DNA of 64,000 bases from Candidatus Falkowbacteria bacterium S5_I03 (lineage in GTDB: Bacteria; Patescibacteriota; Patescibacteriia; Patescibacteriales; UBA12465), in assembly GCA_019248265.1 (NCBI GenBank), contig JAEHGX010000002.1:1-64000 (forward strand), in the 5' to 3' direction. A program made the position numbers and the translations under genes. The notes below the pieces were generated by a model. That model searched no databases and had not been told where the DNA came from. It saw only the letters and a list, made by a program, of their open reading frames with translations. This document shows, in pieces, positions 34,066 to 43,817 of this stretch. Within the stretch, counting starts at the first letter, position 1; the number at the start of each line of letters is the position of its first letter.

Positions 34066-35853
34066 TTATTTTGTTGATAAACGTAAATCAATAATCTTAA
34101 GCTGCGCATCGCGACGGCCATTAAATTCGTTAACCTCCAAATAATAAACAATATCTACGCTGTCACCGATTTTGAATTGTTTATATTGTTCTGCCGCTCC
34201 AAAAGCTAAAGCCCAAAAGCCTGATAATCTCAATTTAATATGTTGATTATCAAAACCCATTACGGAAATATCTTCAACCAGCATATTATAACTTACTAAG
34301 CGCGGCTGCTGATTGTTTTGGCCGAAAGGCTCGAGTTTACTGATTTCATCCGCCAAATTTAAACTAATTTCTTCCGGTTTCAAAACGGCTTCAATTTCCA
34401 ATTTAGGCACCAAGCTTTTACCGGCCAATTCTTTAGAGACTAGCGCTCCTAATTTTTCTTTAAAAATTCTAAGTTTATCCTCTGATTTTACTGAAAAGCC
34501 GCACGCCATGGGATGTCCGCCATATTTATCAAGCTCTTCCGAACAAGCTTCAATCGCTTTAATCAAATTTAGTTCCGGAATAGAACGTCCCGAACCCTTG
34601 AAAGAAACTTTCTTAGGAACCAGTTTCTTTTTTTCGATATCAAATTCTGCTTCTTCAATCAAACGAGTAACAATTAAAGTCGGCCGATAATATTTTTCGG
34701 CAATACGGCCGGCGACCAAGCCGATCACGCCTTCGTTCCAAATTTCATCTTCACCGGCAATACCAATAATAATATCGGGGATATTATTAATATCAATTTG
34801 TTTTTCAACTTGTTCGCTTATTTCTTTAGTTATCTGCTGGCGACTTAAATTACGCTGGTTGAGCTCTTCGGCTAAGGTCTCCGCTTCACCGACTTCCTCG
34901 CAAGTTAACAAGGCAAAAGCGGTATTGGCATGACTTAAACGGCTGGCGGCATTAAGGCGCGGGCCAATTTGCCAACCGACATTCCAAGCCTCTAATTTTT
35001 TACCGACATTAATTTTAGCGGATTTAACTAAAGCGTTTAAACCTAAACGTTTATTTTGATTAAGAATCTCCAAACCCTTTTTTACTAATAAACGGTTTTC
35101 GCTTAAAAGCCCGACCATATCGGCGATTGTGCCGACGGCGACTAAATCTAAGCTTTTTTCTAAAATTAATTTTTTTTGCGCTTCCGGCAAATTGGATTTT
35201 ATAAGCAGAGCACTAATCAATTTAAAAGCCACGCCGACGCCCGCTAAAAACGGGCAAGGATAGGCGTTACGGCTATCGGCCGGATTAATTAACAGACAAT
35301 CCGGTAAATCATTAAGCTCCGGTAAAACATGATGATCAGTAATTATAATATCTAGGCCTTTACTCTTGGCATAAGCGACTTCTTCCTTATTGCGGACGCC
35401 ATTATCAACCGTAACTACCAATTTAAAACCATTAGCCAATATCTGATTAATTGCCATTTTATTAAGACCATAGCCCTCGCTTACTCTATCAGGCAAATAA
35501 ACTTCCACTTTAGCATGGAGAATTTTTAAAGTTTCTAAAAGAACCACCGAGGAAGTTACGCCATCAGCATCGTAATCGCCATAAACAACGATGCCATTCC
35601 CCTGCTTGATATGGCTGATTATCAAATCAACCGCCGCGGCCATATCTTTAAAAATAAAAGGATCATAGAAGCTTAAATCATTGCCAAAACTGACAGTATT
35701 TTGGCTAGCAAGCTCTCCACTTAAAAAAGTTTTAATCGCCGACTCTTCCTTTAAACCGCGATTAAAAAGCAGCTGTAAAAAAATACGGCTGATATTGGGA
35801 TATTTAGCAGCTGTTTCCTGATCAATGCCCGGCAAGACGCTCCATTCTTTCAT
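34066..35853 (-). CDS. recJ: Single-stranded-DNA-specific exonuclease RecJ
   Basis: 595 aa. A 5'-3' exonuclease in recombination and repair. DHH-family motifs are visible: GDYDADGVTSSV, VTVDNGV, TDHHVLPE with the DHH triad, and INPADS. The DHHA1 domain shows KYGGHPMACGFS, and an OB-fold C-terminus follows. Length is typical. It lies 15 bases from rnhA and after a tiny membrane-protein gene. Confidence 0.94.
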   Translation of the reverse strand: MKEWSVLPGIDQETAAKYPNISRIFLQLLFNRGLKEESAIKTFLSGELASQNTVSFGNDLSFYDPFIFKDMAAAVDLIISHIKQGNGIVVYGDYDADGVTSSVVLLETLKILHAKVEVYLPDRVSEGYGLNKMAINQILANGFKLVVTVDNGVRNKEEVAYAKSKGLDIIITDHHVLPELNDLPDCLLINPADSRNAYPCPFLAGVGVAFKLISALLIKSNLPEAQKKLILEKSLDLVAVGTIADMVGLLSENRLLVKKGLEILNQNKRLGLNALVKSAKINVGKKLEAWNVGWQIGPRLNAASRLSHANTAFALLTCEEVGEAETLAEELNQRNLSRQQITKEISEQVEKQIDINNIPDIIIGIAGEDEIWNEGVIGLVAGRIAEKYYRPTLIVTRLIEEAEFDIEKKKLVPKKVSFKGSGRSIPELNLIKAIEACSEELDKYGGHPMACGFSVKSEDKLRIFKEKLGALVSKELAGKSLVPKLEIEAVLKPEEISLNLADEISKLEPFGQNNQQPRLVSYNMLVEDISVMGFDNQHIKLRLSGFWALAFGAAEQYKQFKIGDSVDIVYYLEVNEFNGRRDAQLKIIDLRLSTK

Positions 35854-35868
35854 AATTTTAGCTTATTA

Positions 35869-35976
35869 TTAAAATCCGCCCACACCACCCATCATGAGCG
35901 GAAAAACAATCATGGAAATTGTCACCAAAATAGAAATTGCCAACCAAATGGCGCGAATAATTTTTTTTCTTTTCAT
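35869..35976 (-). CDS. 35-aa single-span membrane microprotein
   Basis: An ATG one base after the lepA stop opens a 35-codon frame ending TAA. The peptide starts MKRKKIIRAIW, then a hydrophobic run of about 20 residues, and ends MMGGVGGF. The positive-inside start plus one membrane span and tight packing between lepA and recJ make a real gene likely. SecE- or YidD-like small proteins come to mind, but the sequence gives no family match. Confidence 0.5.
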   Translation of the reverse strand: MKRKKIIRAIWLAISILVTISMIVFPLMMGGVGGF

Positions 35977-35977
35977 A

Positions 35978-37798
35978 TTATCTTTTTAAAATTTTAACAA
36001 AAGTGTCCGGCGGAATCTCGACGCTTCCCTTGCCGGCAGCCATCATCTTCTTTTTACCCTTCTTCTGCTTTTCCAATAATTTACGCTTGCGGGAAACGTC
36101 ACCGCCATATAATTTAGCGGTTACATCTTTACGCATTGCCGACAATTTTTCGGCGGCGATGACTTTAGCCCCAATTGCCGCTTGAATTTTAACGGCAAAC
36201 ATCTGGCGCGGCAAGCTATTTTTTAAAATATCCACGACCTCTCGGCCTTCACGGTAAGCGTCATCACGATAAACAATTGTGGCTAGAGCTTCAATAATAT
36301 CTTCAGCTACTAAAATATCCATTTTGACAACATCAGCCGGACGGTAATCTAAATAATCATAATTAATAGAAGCATAACCGGCGGAAACGCTTTTTACCTT
36401 ATCATAAAAATCGGTTAAAATCGCCGACAAAGGAATTTCATAATGTAAAATAACGCGACTGTCTTCGCCTTCGGCTGAAATATATTCAGTATTTTTATAA
36501 ATTCCCCGCTTCTCTTGCGCCAACTTAATAATATTTCCCATGTAACCCTTAGGGCTAACGATGTCTAGCGCCACCCAAGGCTCCTCAATTATTTCTAATT
36601 GATTTTGATCGGGTAATTTTTGCGGCGTTCTGATTGTTATCTCCTCGCCGTTAGTTTTAACAACTTTATAAGCTACGCTCGGAATAGTGACAATTAAATC
36701 CAAATTATATTCTCGGCGTAAACGTTCTTGAAAAACTTCCAAATGCAACAGCCCTAAGAAACCGCAACGAAAACCGAAGCCCAAAGCGTCCGAGCGCTCC
36801 GGCTCATAAGATAAAGCGGCGTCATTCAACTTTAATTTATCCATCGCTTCGCGCAATTCTTTAAAATCATTGCCTTCGCGCGGAAAGATACCGGCAAAAA
36901 CCATGGGCTTTACTTCTTTATAGCCCGGCAACCTATCCAGACTGTCAAAATCGGCATTAGTGCCGGCAATTAAAGTATCACCGACGCGACAATCGGCCAC
37001 TTGCTTGAAACCAGTAACAACATAACCGATTTGCCCGGCTTGCAATTCGCCAGTCGAAACATAACCTGGTTTAAAAATTCCGCAATCCAAAACTTCACTC
37101 TCGGCGCGGACGGAAGCTAATTTTATTTTATCGCCTTTTTTAATCTTGCCATTAAAAACACGGATATAGGCAACCACGCCGCGATAAGTATCATATTTGG
37201 AATCAAAGATAAGCGCGCGCGCATAATTGCCGCCTCCGGCAATTACCGGCTCTTTAGGTGCTTCACTGCGCTTGATAATTTCATCTAAAACTTCGGCTAC
37301 CCCCACACCAGTCTTACCAGAGGTGCAAAAAATTTCATCTTCATGACAACCGATAAGTTTAATAATTTCTCTTTTAGCTTTCGGGACATCGGCGGCCGGT
37401 AAATCAATTTTATTGACTATCGGGATAATCGTTAAATTCTGCTCCAAAGCTAAATATAAATTAGCGAGCGTCTGCGCTTGAATTCCTTGAGTAGAATCAA
37501 CTAATAACAAAGCTGTTTCCACCGCCGCCAAAGAACGAGAAACTTCATACGAAAAATCAACATGACCCGGGGTATCAATCAAATTAAGATTATAACCCTT
37601 ATACTCCATATTCACCGGGGTTAACTTAATAGTTATTCCCCGTTCGCGCTCAATATCCATGCCGTCAAGCAGTTGCGCTTTCATGTTGCGTTTTTCAACC
37701 GTGCCGGTAATTTCCAACATTCTGTCGGCCAGAGTGGATTTACCATGGTCAATATGAGCAATAATGGAAAAATTTCTAATTTTATTAATATCTAACAT
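35978..37798 (-). CDS. lepA: Elongation factor 4 (back-translocating GTPase)
   Basis: 606 aa, full length. G-domain motifs AHIDHGKSTLADR (P-loop), DTPGHVDF and NKIDLP are present, followed by EF-G-like domains. The family-specific C-terminus is visible around GKKKMMAAGKGSVEIPPDTF. It acts on stalled ribosomes. It lies 8 bases after murJ. Confidence 0.97.
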   Translation of the reverse strand: MLDINKIRNFSIIAHIDHGKSTLADRMLEITGTVEKRNMKAQLLDGMDIERERGITIKLTPVNMEYKGYNLNLIDTPGHVDFSYEVSRSLAAVETALLLVDSTQGIQAQTLANLYLALEQNLTIIPIVNKIDLPAADVPKAKREIIKLIGCHEDEIFCTSGKTGVGVAEVLDEIIKRSEAPKEPVIAGGGNYARALIFDSKYDTYRGVVAYIRVFNGKIKKGDKIKLASVRAESEVLDCGIFKPGYVSTGELQAGQIGYVVTGFKQVADCRVGDTLIAGTNADFDSLDRLPGYKEVKPMVFAGIFPREGNDFKELREAMDKLKLNDAALSYEPERSDALGFGFRCGFLGLLHLEVFQERLRREYNLDLIVTIPSVAYKVVKTNGEEITIRTPQKLPDQNQLEIIEEPWVALDIVSPKGYMGNIIKLAQEKRGIYKNTEYISAEGEDSRVILHYEIPLSAILTDFYDKVKSVSAGYASINYDYLDYRPADVVKMDILVAEDIIEALATIVYRDDAYREGREVVDILKNSLPRQMFAVKIQAAIGAKVIAAEKLSAMRKDVTAKLYGGDVSRKRKLLEKQKKGKKKMMAAGKGSVEIPPDTFVKILKR

Positions 37799-37806
37799 AA
37801 TTTTTA

Positions 37807-39444
37807 TTAAACACCGCGCGCCTCGCCCTGATCTTCAACTTTAACTTTTTTAAACGGCAAATGCCTCTTCATAGTTGATAGCAGTGAAAAAAATTCTTCA
37901 CTATTAAGCAGATAACAAAAGAAAGCGTACATTAACAGGCCGGAGCTAAAAGAAGCAGTCAACTGAATAAAGACGCCACTAAATTTATCCATGCTTATAA
38001 AGGGCCAAACGACCACTTTCATTATCTGAGCCGTCAATCCGGCGGCAATAGCCGCGACTACAAATTTGGCGCTCGCGCTTAAAATATTAACTAAATCCAA
38101 GGCTCCCACTTTAACATAAAGCCAGCCCCAAAGCAAGATTAAATTAAGAATGCTGGCTACGGAAAAAGCGAGGGCTAAACCGGCGACTCCCATAATTTTA
38201 CCTAGATAAAATGAGAGAATAATATTGATAATAATTGATATTAAACCAAAATACAGCGGGGTGCGCGAATTATGGCGCGCATAAAAAACTCGGACTACCA
38301 GAGGAATTGTCGCTTGGGCAAATAAGCTCAAAGAAAAGAAGGCGAGCGCGTCCATAGTCATAAAAGTAGAACGCCAATCAAAGTTCCCTGTTCCTAAAAC
38401 GACGCGGATAATCTGAGCGCGGAGCGTCACAATTAAAACGGTAGCCGGAATAATAAAAAAGAGAATCTGACGCATAGTGCTAGAGAAATGCGCCGTTAAT
38501 TTATGTTTACTGTGGGCGTGTTCGGATAAAGCCGGAAAAGCGGCGATGGCAAAAGAAATCCCAAAAATTCCCACCGGAAAAGATTGTAAATTATTAGCAA
38601 AATTAAAAGCGGTTAAAGAGCCGCTAGGAAGAGTAGAAGCAATAATAGTAATCACTACTAAGTTTATCTGGGAAATTGCCAAACTCATTGTTCGCGGCAC
38701 CATCATCCGGCCAATCTTAACCGTATTAATGTCATGCCAGGTTAACTTAAATAAATAGCGATAACCCAAATGATAAACAGCTGGCAGTTGCACGACAAAA
38801 TGCATAAATGCCCCCAAAACAACGCCCCAAGCCAAGCCATTAATTCCTAGATGCTCGGTGAAATACAAGGCACCGATGATAATTCCTAAATTATAAAAAA
38901 TGGGGGCAAAAGAATAAACCAGGAAACGTTTAAAAGATTGTAGGATACCACCCAAGACACCGGACAAGCCTAAGAAAACCGGAGACAAAAACATAATTCT
39001 GGTAAGCATGGTGGTTTTTAATTGTTCTTCCGGGCCAAATCCGGGCGTGATTAAACGGGTCAGTAACGGAGCAAAAATTATTCCTAAGATTGATAAAAAA
39101 GCGAGTCCCAAAATTAAAAAATTTAAAACATTGCTAGCCAGCGCCCAAGCTTCTTTATTAGACTGGCGGCGTTCGCCATGATCGCTTTGCGAGTCCTTAA
39201 TCAAAGAAGTAAAAATCGGGATAAAGCCTGCCGATAAAGCACCTAAAACAATCAAATTAAAAATTAAATCCGGAATCCTAAAAGCCGCATAATAAATATC
39301 CAAAGTGGAACCCGCCCCAAAACGGCCGGCTAAAATACGATCACGCACTACCCCTAATATCCGTGAAATAAGGGACGAAAAAGCCACCAAAGCAGCCGCA
39401 ACGGTAATATTATTTATTTGGCGATTAAATATCCTTTTAAACAT
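37807..39444 (-). CDS. murJ: Lipid II flippase MurJ
   Basis: 545 aa with about 14 hydrophobic segments. MurJ moves lipid II across the membrane for cell-wall synthesis. The N-terminus LVAFSSLISRILGVVRDRILAGRFGAG and FRIPDLIFNLIVLGALSAGFIPIF are the conserved MOP/MurJ blocks, with the Arg residues of the central cavity. The cytoplasmic C-terminus is short and basic. It supports a peptidoglycan wall together with murE and ftsK in this window. Confidence 0.93.
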   Translation of the reverse strand: MFKRIFNRQINNITVAAALVAFSSLISRILGVVRDRILAGRFGAGSTLDIYYAAFRIPDLIFNLIVLGALSAGFIPIFTSLIKDSQSDHGERRQSNKEAWALASNVLNFLILGLAFLSILGIIFAPLLTRLITPGFGPEEQLKTTMLTRIMFLSPVFLGLSGVLGGILQSFKRFLVYSFAPIFYNLGIIIGALYFTEHLGINGLAWGVVLGAFMHFVVQLPAVYHLGYRYLFKLTWHDINTVKIGRMMVPRTMSLAISQINLVVITIIASTLPSGSLTAFNFANNLQSFPVGIFGISFAIAAFPALSEHAHSKHKLTAHFSSTMRQILFFIIPATVLIVTLRAQIIRVVLGTGNFDWRSTFMTMDALAFFSLSLFAQATIPLVVRVFYARHNSRTPLYFGLISIIINIILSFYLGKIMGVAGLALAFSVASILNLILLWGWLYVKVGALDLVNILSASAKFVVAAIAAGLTAQIMKVVVWPFISMDKFSGVFIQLTASFSSGLLMYAFFCYLLNSEEFFSLLSTMKRHLPFKKVKVEDQGEARGV

Positions 39445-39448
39445 ATTA

Positions 39449-40903
39449 TTATCTTAACTGGTTTTTCAGAATAAGCAAATCCTGAAGATTGGCAATTGCT
39501 CTATCATATCCGGGGTTAATTTCCAGCTCTTTTCTGAACTCCGTTTCCGCTTCTGCCAGCTTACCCTGATTTAAATAAATAACCCCAATATTGTTATGGG
39601 CCATCGGTTCCTTAGGGTTTAATTCCAGGGCGCGGCGATAAGCAGCGATGGCCTCGGCAGAACGATTATCAAAATAAAGCATAACACCTAAATTACGAGC
39701 CGGCATTGGCGCCGATGGAGAGCGATTGACGGCGCTCTGCCAAAATACCAAGCGATTTCTGAAGTTTGGCAAATGAAAAGCCGAAAGCGTAGAGAATAAT
39801 ATTAGCAACGCCAGTCCGATTCCATAAACTATCGGACGGCGATAGTAAATTTTTTGAAAAAATTTAATTTGCGCTATTATTATCAATAAGCCAACAAATG
39901 GTAAATAAAGACGATGTTCTAAAAAATAATAAGAGGTTTTGGGGTCAGGATTTATTAAGGACGGCAATAAAAATAACAAATACCAGAGTAAACCAAAAGC
40001 TAAATATTTTTTAGAGACCCCGTTTTTAAAAATAGCAATTGCTACTAAGATCGCTACCGCCAGTAAACCAAAAACTAAATTAGCATCCTTTAAAACGGAC
40101 ATAATAGCTAAATCAAAAGGCAGAAAAAATCTTCCCAAGCCAACAATCAGGGCCGGCGAATTAGCTAGAATTGAAGAAATCATTATCGACAAACCGCTAC
40201 CGCCATTAATCGCCAAACTGCGGAAAAAGGTCCATATTAAAATTCCCGCAGTCGCCCCAATTATCCATGACCACTTATCGGCAATATTAATTTTTTTCTC
40301 AGAAATAAACAGGTAATAAAATAAAGCCAATACCGGAAAAACCAAGGCAGTTTCTTTGGTAAACAAGGCGGCTGAAAAAAATAAAAGGCTAGCAATATAA
40401 TCGGCTAAACGCGGTTTTTCTAAAAATTTTAAAAAATAAATAAAAGCCGCCATGATAAAAATAGCCAAGAGCGAATCATTACGTCCCGGTATCCAGGCAA
40501 CCGCCTGAACCAGCGCCGGATGAACTAAAAATATCAACGCTAACCAAAAAGCTAAAGGTTCCGGTGACTTTAATTTTTTAAGCAACCCAAAAAGCAAACA
40601 AGCCGCCAAAATATGCAATAAGACATTGGTCACATGAAAAAACCAAGGCAGTTGTCCGGAAATAAGCGTATCAAAAAATAAGGATATACTTAACAGCGGA
40701 CGATAATAAAAATCATTACTAGAGAAAAAAACATCATTAGTAAAAAAATTGCCAATCTGGGAAGCCTGGCTGATTATTGAATAGTTATCTAAAATGAGTG
40801 TATTGTCGTCCAAATAAGAAAAATCAAAAAAAGAGCTTGCCAAATAAAGAATCAGCCCCAGCAAAACAATCACTAAATATGGTCGATACCTATTACTGAA
40901 CAT
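39449..40903 (-). CDS. Polytopic glycosyltransferase-like protein with C-terminal TPR repeats
   Basis: 484 aa from ATG at 40903 (a GTG 18 bases upstream is in frame). About ten membrane segments fill residues 10-400. After the first comes FSYLDDNTLI, an acidic DD pair typical of GT-C transferases such as the TMTC/PMT O-mannosyltransferase group. The last ~90 residues are two TPR units (AIAAYRRALELNPKEP and EAETEFRKELEINPGY). This layout, GT-C plus TPR, suggests glycosylation of an exported protein or lipid. It follows a dolichol-phosphate-mannose-synthase-like GT2 gene that could supply its lipid-linked sugar. Confidence 0.75.
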   Translation of the reverse strand: MFSNRYRPYLVIVLLGLILYLASSFFDFSYLDDNTLILDNYSIISQASQIGNFFTNDVFFSSNDFYYRPLLSISLFFDTLISGQLPWFFHVTNVLLHILAACLLFGLLKKLKSPEPLAFWLALIFLVHPALVQAVAWIPGRNDSLLAIFIMAAFIYFLKFLEKPRLADYIASLLFFSAALFTKETALVFPVLALFYYLFISEKKINIADKWSWIIGATAGILIWTFFRSLAINGGSGLSIMISSILANSPALIVGLGRFFLPFDLAIMSVLKDANLVFGLLAVAILVAIAIFKNGVSKKYLAFGLLWYLLFLLPSLINPDPKTSYYFLEHRLYLPFVGLLIIIAQIKFFQKIYYRRPIVYGIGLALLILFSTLSAFHLPNFRNRLVFWQSAVNRSPSAPMPARNLGVMLYFDNRSAEAIAAYRRALELNPKEPMAHNNIGVIYLNQGKLAEAETEFRKELEINPGYDRAIANLQDLLILKNQLR

Positions 40904-40932
40904 AAATTTACATTTCCGCACTCAATAAGCGA

Positions 40933-41646
40933 CTAAAATCTAAAGCCAAAAAAATATTTTAAACCCGTCCACAAAGTAGCCAACCCGTATTTCAAACTTC
41001 GCCAAAAATTTATGGAAGAAGCTTCTTTAAAATACCTAACCGGAACGGGAATCTCACCAATTCGATAATTAGCCCCGGCAATCTTAAATAACATTTGGCT
41101 ATCAAACACAAAATCATCAGAATTTTTCAGCCAATTAATCTTTACTAAAACTTCGCGCTTATAAGCGCGCATGCCGGTGTGCCATTCGGAAAGATTCAAG
41201 CCGCTAACGAAATTTTCAAAAACCGTTAAGGCGCGGTTGGAGACATATTTATATAAAGGCATGCCGCCAGCTAGAGTTTCCCGGCGGCTACGGATGCGCG
41301 TTCCCAGCATTACATCAAAGTAATCATCAGCAATAAATTCCGCAAAATATTTAATCAATTTTGGATCATACTGATAATCAGGATGAATCATTACAACAAT
41401 ATCCGCTCCTTTATCCAGCGCTAATTGATAACAAGTCTTTTGATTGCCGCCATAGCCTTTATTTTTAGCATGTTCAAAAACCGTTAAGCCCAAACGTCGG
41501 CCAAGAGCGGCGGTCTCGTCAGAGCTCTTATCATCAACCAAAATAATTTCGTCCACAATTGCCGGAATATCGGCCACAGTTTGTTTTAAAGTGTGTTCCG
41601 CGTTGTAAGCCGGCATCACCACGATAATTTTTTGGTTATTATACAT
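40933..41646 (-). CDS. Family 2 glycosyltransferase (dolichol-phosphate mannosyltransferase-like)
   Basis: 237 aa, GT-A fold. [27 protein letters not shown] and [11 protein letters not shown] (the D-x-D-like region) mark a DPM1-like enzyme that moves a sugar onto a lipid phosphate. There is no membrane segment long enough to anchor it. It is paired with the downstream GT-C/TPR gene, which would use such a lipid-linked sugar. The sugar is not known. Confidence 0.85.
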   Translation of the reverse strand: MYNNQKIIVVMPAYNAEHTLKQTVADIPAIVDEIILVDDKSSDETAALGRRLGLTVFEHAKNKGYGGNQKTCYQLALDKGADIVVMIHPDYQYDPKLIKYFAEFIADDYFDVMLGTRIRSRRETLAGGMPLYKYVSNRALTVFENFVSGLNLSEWHTGMRAYKREVLVKINWLKNSDDFVFDSQMLFKIAGANYRIGEIPVPVRYFKEASSINFWRSLKYGLATLWTGLKYFFGFRF

Positions 41647-41652
41647 ATAAGA

Positions 41653-43626
41653 TTAAATGATGGCGCGAACATCTCCAGCCAGCGCTCCTTCAGTTCTTAA
41701 AAATAAGGGATTGATATCAAATTCTTTTATTTCCGGATGTTCATTGGCTAGCTTGGATAAAGCCACTAAGATGCTGGCTAATTGTTTAATATTATATTTT
41801 TTACCGCCGCGGGCGCCGGTTAAAATCGGATAAAATGGCAAACTCTTAATGAATTCCAAAGCTCGCGCCGTATTTAAATCGGCAATTACCGTGCGGAATT
41901 CTTTAAAAATTTCCGCATAAATGCCGCCAATGCCCACCAAAATCAAGGGGCCGAAAGAAACATCGCGCTTGAAGCCTAAAATGATTTCTAGGCCGCTTTT
42001 AATTTGTGGCTGAACTATTAAATAATTGCCGGGGTTATTTAAAATCTTTTTATTATTTTTAGAAAAGTTAGCAGCCGCCTTATCTAAAGCTTGGCGATTT
42101 TCCAAATTCAACATAATTGCGCCTTTATCCGTCTTATGAAGAAAATCGGGCCCGACAGCTTTTAGAACCGCCGGATAAGAAGCTTGAACCGAGTTGGAAT
42201 ATTTTAGAGTTTTAACAGTCGGAAATTTATATTTATTCAACAAATTAAATAAATAAAGATAATCGGTTTTAGCCTTACCGTCCGGAAACTCGCTCTTCCG
42301 AAAAGGAGTTAATGATTTAATAGTCGTCTGCCTATCGGTTAATTTTTTAATCGCCCGGATAGCTCTTTCCGGATAGTTAAAGGCCGGAACATTGTTCTCC
42401 AACAAAAAATCTTTAGCCTTAGAGACTGCCACTTCCCCCAAAAAACTGGCGACCACCAAACGCTTAGCGTATTTCTGATCAACTTTGATAATTGATTTAG
42501 CGGTCAACATCGGCTCGGTCGCCGTTTGCGGCGTCAGTAATACTAAAACATTATCGCCGCTGGAACTGCGCAATATTTTGTCCAAAGCTTGTTCATATTT
42601 AAGCGCGCTGGCATCGCCCAAAATATCCAAGCTATCTTTTAAATTCAATTTCTGCCGCGAAATCTCATCGGCGGACAAAACGGCGATACCGCCAGCGTTC
42701 GTCAAAATATGCAAATCACCATTAATCTTGCCAAAAGCGCCTCGGGCCTGAAAAACCAATAATAAATCAAAAAGCTCCTCTAAGCTTTCAATCATAATAG
42801 CGCCCGCGCGCTCAAGCCCCGCCTTAATGGCTGCTGCGCCCCCAGCCATCGCGCCGGTATGCGATTTAGCCATCTGACCACCGCGTTCACTCATCCCTGA
42901 TTTTAAAACGACAATTGGTTTTTTAGGAGAAATTTTAGAAACCAAAGACATAAATTTTTGGCCATCTTTAATATCCTCCAAATAAAAGAAAATTGCGCTC
43001 GTTTTTTTATCAGCCGCTAAATATTCCAAAAAGTCATTTTCATCCAACGCCGCCTTGTTCCCTAAGCTGATAAAATACCCCAAGTTAAAACTCTTATTAC
43101 GGAGCCAATCCAAAACCGCGCTGCCAATCGCTCCTGATTGCGATAAAAAAGCAATCTGCCCGCCGCCGGTGCCGCTATCGGCAAAGCTGGCGTTAAGGCG
43201 ATTATTATTATTGATAAATCCTAAACAATTAGGACCTAGAATATTTAATTTATGCTGACGGGCCAATTTTGCCAGCGCCACTTCCCGCTCAATTCCCTCC
43301 GATCCCGACTCTTTAAAGCCGGCGCTGATAACAATAATATTTTTTATACCCAAACTCGCGCATTTCTCAATTTCTGCCAAGACAAAAGGCGCCGGAATGA
43401 CAATGACCGCTAAAATTGCCGACTTGTTCTTAACCGGAATCATTTCTAAACCGGCAAAAGCTGGACGCCCGGCCACGATTTTATTTTCACGATTAATCGG
43501 ATAAATCTGACCGGCATAACCGTTTTTAATAATACTATCCAGAACTTGGCGGCCGACTTTATGCTTATCTGAAGAAGCGCCGACAACCGCTACTCCCGAC
43601 GGATTGAAGAAATTTTTTAAATCCAT
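41653..43626 (-). CDS. acd: ADP-forming acyl-CoA (acetyl-CoA) synthetase, fused alpha-beta
   Basis: 657 aa. It converts acetyl-CoA, ADP and phosphate into acetate, CoA and ATP. The CoA-binding domain starts FFNPSGVAVVGASSDKHKVG. The succinyl-CoA-ligase-like part carries AKSHTGAMAGG with the His that is phosphorylated. The last ~200 residues are the ATP-grasp beta domain (AVGPDFLHKTDKGAIML, then the IGGIYAEIF and GARGGKKYNI blocks). It is somewhat shorter than the usual ~700 aa. With the por genes it would complete an acetate-forming, ATP-yielding route. Confidence 0.88.
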   Translation of the reverse strand: MDLKNFFNPSGVAVVGASSDKHKVGRQVLDSIIKNGYAGQIYPINRENKIVAGRPAFAGLEMIPVKNKSAILAVIVIPAPFVLAEIEKCASLGIKNIIVISAGFKESGSEGIEREVALAKLARQHKLNILGPNCLGFINNNNRLNASFADSGTGGGQIAFLSQSGAIGSAVLDWLRNKSFNLGYFISLGNKAALDENDFLEYLAADKKTSAIFFYLEDIKDGQKFMSLVSKISPKKPIVVLKSGMSERGGQMAKSHTGAMAGGAAAIKAGLERAGAIMIESLEELFDLLLVFQARGAFGKINGDLHILTNAGGIAVLSADEISRQKLNLKDSLDILGDASALKYEQALDKILRSSSGDNVLVLLTPQTATEPMLTAKSIIKVDQKYAKRLVVASFLGEVAVSKAKDFLLENNVPAFNYPERAIRAIKKLTDRQTTIKSLTPFRKSEFPDGKAKTDYLYLFNLLNKYKFPTVKTLKYSNSVQASYPAVLKAVGPDFLHKTDKGAIMLNLENRQALDKAAANFSKNNKKILNNPGNYLIVQPQIKSGLEIILGFKRDVSFGPLILVGIGGIYAEIFKEFRTVIADLNTARALEFIKSLPFYPILTGARGGKKYNIKQLASILVALSKLANEHPEIKEFDINPLFLRTEGALAGDVRAII

Positions 43627-43630
43627 ATTT

Positions 43631-43810
43631 TTATTTTTTGATTAATAAATAGATTCCGGAAATAAGTATCCCCAATAACAAATAATTAAGATTAAAATAA
43701 GCTAAAACAATATTGGGTGAAATAATCTCTAAAAAAATTAAAATTAAGTACAACAAAAATAAAAAGTAAAAAATCTCCCGTACTATTATTTTATCGCTTA
43801 ATTTTTCCAT
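43631..43810 (-). CDS. 59-aa two-span membrane microprotein
   Basis: The ATG at 43810 opens a 59-codon frame ending at TAA 43631, 4 bases before the acd start and 7 bases after the exported-protein gene. After MEKLSDKIIVRE come two hydrophobic runs (about residues 14-32 and 43-57) and a KK end. No family is recognised. Position and clean frame in a packed operon support it as real. Confidence 0.5.
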   Translation of the reverse strand: MEKLSDKIIVREIFYFLFLLYLILIFLEIISPNIVLAYFNLNYLLLGILISGIYLLIKK

Positions 43811-43817
43811 ATTGAAT

